Shown: one piece after another, positions 8,954 through 10,597 of the stretch | Position numbering within the stretch: the stretch's first letter is position 1 | How the letters are laid out: each line of letters begins with the position of its first letter | Source: Lysobacterales bacterium | Lineage (GTDB): Bacteria; Pseudomonadota; Gammaproteobacteria; Xanthomonadales; Rhodanobacteraceae | Reading direction: 5' to 3' | Length of the DNA: 10,597 bases | Assembly: GCA_013298265.1 (NCBI GenBank) | Contig: JAAFHE010000069.1 | Coordinates: 1-10,597, forward strand | Program-made: the position numbers and the translations under genes | The notes under the pieces: model-generated | Databases searched by the model: none | Seen by the model: only the letters and a program-made list of their open reading frames with translations | What the model was told of the DNA's origin: nothing

Positions 8954-9285
8954 TCAGGACGGCGTCTCGACGGCCTCGCTATGAACGCGCGTGAGAAACC
9001 CGGCCAGGAGCCTGCGCGGCAGAAGAAACCACATCTCGCGTAGAGTCGGTTTGAACAAAATTTCTATCGTGCCGCTGACGTCGCTACCAAAGGCGATCGT
9101 GTTCGCGCCGGCGCTCCGATTGGCATGGTCAACCGCGTCGCGCGGGTTGCCGGCGCGCGCAGCGCCGGTATTCGATGCGATGAACGTTACCGTCTCGCCG
9201 CGGCGGACGTCAGGCCGGCAATGAACAAAATGCGCGCGCATGCGAACGGGACAAAGTCGCGGCGCCCCCTCGATATGGTGTACAT
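8954..9285 (-). pseudogene. Remnant 5' end of a CSLREA / beta-helix type secreted protein, frameshifted and truncated
   Basis: The 648-base gap between thiC and the DUF2333 gene has no intact gene, but this part looks like a decayed one. An ATG at 9285 has a good GAGGGG site six bases upstream and encodes a signal-peptide-like start: MYTISRGRRDFVPFACARIL, then FIAGLTSAAA; the frame stops at 9187. The next frame, from about 9190, reads ASNTGAARAGNPRDAV, then DHANRSAGANTIAFGSDVSG and TIEI. This matches the familiar pattern NT...G.G.LRDAI..AN...GADTI.F...VSGTI.L, found near the N terminus of large surface proteins with parallel beta-helix repeats. A one-base deletion (or two-base insertion) around 9190-9205 would explain the frame change. 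After SGTIEI the similarity ends and the frame closes at 8954, so hundreds of residues are missing. Nothing else recognisable was seen from 8826 to 8953 or from 9286 to 9404. Confidence 0.5.
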
Positions 9286-9422
9286 GTGTTCCCCTCTGAG
9301 CCTGCCGCTCCCCCCGGCGGCGCACCATAGCGGACAACCGCCGCGATTCCGGTACCGTCGTTGCACTTGATCGTCGGCGATGTACGCCCCAAGAATGCCA
9401 TTCATTGTCCAAGGAAGCCGCC

Positions 9423-10445
9423 ATGAGTCCGACCGACCCCCTGATCACTACGCGCAAGCGGCTGCCCTGGTTCGGCGCCATCGGCACGCTGTTGCTTGCT
9501 CTGGCGTTGCTGCTGCTCGGACTGATGTGGTGGTGGAGCTACGAACCCGCTTCGCTTGATGTGCAGCGCGAGGCCGATCGCCGCGCGCAGGCCGTCAGCC
9601 AGCCCGTTGTCGTCGGCAGCGTCACGACGTCGACCCTGATCGCGACCATCGAAACCCTGCTCGACAAGCGCGGTGGCTATCTGAGCAACGACCTGCTACC
9701 GCCGGGCGTGCTCATGGACAATGTGCCCAACTGGGAATTCGGAGTGATCAGCGCCAGTCGCGACCTAAGCCGCTTCCTGCGCAGCGATTTCAGTCGCTCG
9801 CAGACGCAGAGCGCCGAGGACAAGGACCTGATGGAGGCCGAACCCCTGCTCTCCAGTCCGAACGATCGCTGGCTGCTCCCCAGCTCGGAAAGCCAGTACC
9901 GCAAGGCGGCATCGTATCTGAACAGCTATCTGGTGCGGCTCGCCGACGGTGATCAGAACGACGCGCAGTTCTATGCCCGCGCGGACAATCTGGTGAATTA
10001 CCTGCGCGTGGTGTCCAGCCGCCTGGGGTCGCTGTCGCAGCGGTTGTCGGCGAGCGTTGGTCAGGCGCGCCTGGATACGGATCTGGCGGGCGATCGCAAC
10101 GCGCAGCAGTCGACGCCGGGCGGGGGCTTGCGTGTAGTTCAGACTCCGTGGCTGCGGATCGACGATGTGTTCTACGAATCGCGTGGCTATACCTGGGCCC
10201 TGCTGCAGCAGCTACACGCCCTGCAGCGTGACTTCGGGCCGGTGCTGCGCGACAAGAATGCGCAGGTGAGCCTGCAGCAGGTCGTGCGTGAGCTGGAAGA
10301 AGCACAAAAAGCGGTGGGCAGCCCGGTGGTGCTGAACGGCACGCCGTTCGGTTTCTTCGCCAATCACTCGCTGGTGATGGCGAATTACGTGTCACGCGCG
10401 AACGCGGCGATTATCGACCTGGTGTCGCTGCTCGAACGCGGCTGA
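9423..10445 (+). CDS. DUF2333 family membrane-anchored protein
   Basis: A 340-residue protein of unknown function matching the DUF2333 family of gammaproteobacteria at about full length. A short basic N-terminal tail (residues 1-15) is followed by one hydrophobic segment (about 16-38, ending in GLMWWWSYEP), so the rest probably faces the periplasm. The soluble part is mostly helical, with polar stretches and a disordered region near 220-237 (DRNAQQSTPGGG). The conserved end reads NGTPFGFFANHSLVMANYVS, then RANAAIIDL, which is the most recognisable family block. The ATG at 9423 has AAGGAAG five bases upstream; an in-frame TTG at 9405 lies before this site and is rejected. A weak promoter is possible (TTGATC 9367-9372, AAGAAT 9391-9396, spacing 18). 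The gene stands alone and ends at the terminator near 10530. Confidence 0.88.
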   Translation: MSPTDPLITTRKRLPWFGAIGTLLLALALLLLGLMWWWSYEPASLDVQREADRRAQAVSQPVVVGSVTTSTLIATIETLLDKRGGYLSNDLLPPGVLMDNVPNWEFGVISASRDLSRFLRSDFSRSQTQSAEDKDLMEAEPLLSSPNDRWLLPSSESQYRKAASYLNSYLVRLADGDQNDAQFYARADNLVNYLRVVSSRLGSLSQRLSASVGQARLDTDLAGDRNAQQSTPGGGLRVVQTPWLRIDDVFYESRGYTWALLQQLHALQRDFGPVLRDKNAQVSLQQVVRELEEAQKAVGSPVVLNGTPFGFFANHSLVMANYVSRANAAIIDLVSLLERG

Positions 10446-10529
10446 GCGCACTTGCGCGGGAAGGAAAAGAAAAAAGCGGCCATCGGCCCAATGCCAGTCA
10501 GATAAGCCGAACGCCATTGAGTTGATGTA

Positions 10530-10567
10530 GAAGGGGAGCGTGTTCACCACGCTCCCCTTCTTACTTT
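10530..10567 (+). terminator. Intrinsic terminator after the DUF2333 gene
   Basis: GAAGGGGAGCGTG (10530-10542) and CACGCTCCCCTTC (10548-10560) form a perfect 13-base-pair stem around a five-base loop, followed by TTACTTT. It lies about 85 bases after the DUF2333 stop. This is the clearest intrinsic terminator in the window; the complementary A-rich side is less convincing, so it probably works mainly on the plus strand. Confidence 0.85.
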
Positions 10568-10597
10568 GCGCCTTCTCCAAGAAACACTAACTCAGAC

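Noticed and set aside
8846..9224. Small plus-strand open frames after thiC
   Set aside because: Arg/Ser/Pro-rich products without ribosome sites, lying opposite the beta-helix remnant.
9187..9405. 72-codon minus-strand open frame starting at 9405 as an intact small gene
   Set aside because: The upstream half has no ribosome site or sensible sequence; the better start is the ATG at 9285, and the downstream protein homology continues in another frame, so a broken gene explains it better.
10392..10580. 62-codon minus-strand open frame at the right end
   Set aside because: It overlaps the DUF2333 C terminus and reads through the terminator hairpin; no motif.

Overview
The window looks like chromosomal DNA from a GC-rich gammaproteobacterium. 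The evidence is the TolC / Pcm-like / ThiC / DUF2333 gene content, the strong Shine-Dalgarno sites and the G/C-ending codons. The genus cannot be fixed from the sequence alone. I see no insertion sequence, phage gene, tRNA, rRNA or CRISPR array.

Layout. (1) Bases 1-1025, minus strand: the first 99 residues of a TolC-family outer-membrane channel (cut by the window edge), preceded by a Pcm/PCMT-like methyltransferase. (2) Bases 1156-5960, minus strand: an efflux operon read as lipoprotein periplasmic adaptor (MFP), RND permease, then a 105-residue unknown protein 10 bases after the permease. (3) Bases 5961-6050: a divergent control region with a good minus-strand promoter overlapped by a near-perfect palindrome, followed by a TetR/AcrR repressor on the plus strand (6051-6695). 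(4) Bases 6756-8774: a TPP riboswitch with a readable expression platform, then thiC, closed by a strong terminator hairpin. (5) Bases 8826-9422: no intact gene. The minus strand holds the broken 5' end of a secreted beta-helix type protein: a signal peptide in one frame and a recognisable CSLREA-like segment in the next. (6) Bases 9423-10445: a DUF2333 membrane-anchored protein and its terminator.

How the parts work together. The adaptor and permease would form the inner-membrane part of a tripartite proton-driven pump. The TolC-family channel about 1.2 kb further along the same strand is a natural candidate for the outer-membrane part. The TetR protein probably represses the pump by binding the palindrome inside the pump promoter. 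thiC is controlled separately, by thiamine pyrophosphate through its leader RNA. From memory, thiC and a tolC homologue are close neighbours in Pseudomonas, so the pump module may have been inserted into an older thiC-tolC neighbourhood.

I do not see a clearly new multi-gene system. The points most worth following are the beta-helix remnant, the thiC leader switch model, the unknown small protein in the pump operon, and the hairpin between the adaptor and permease genes.
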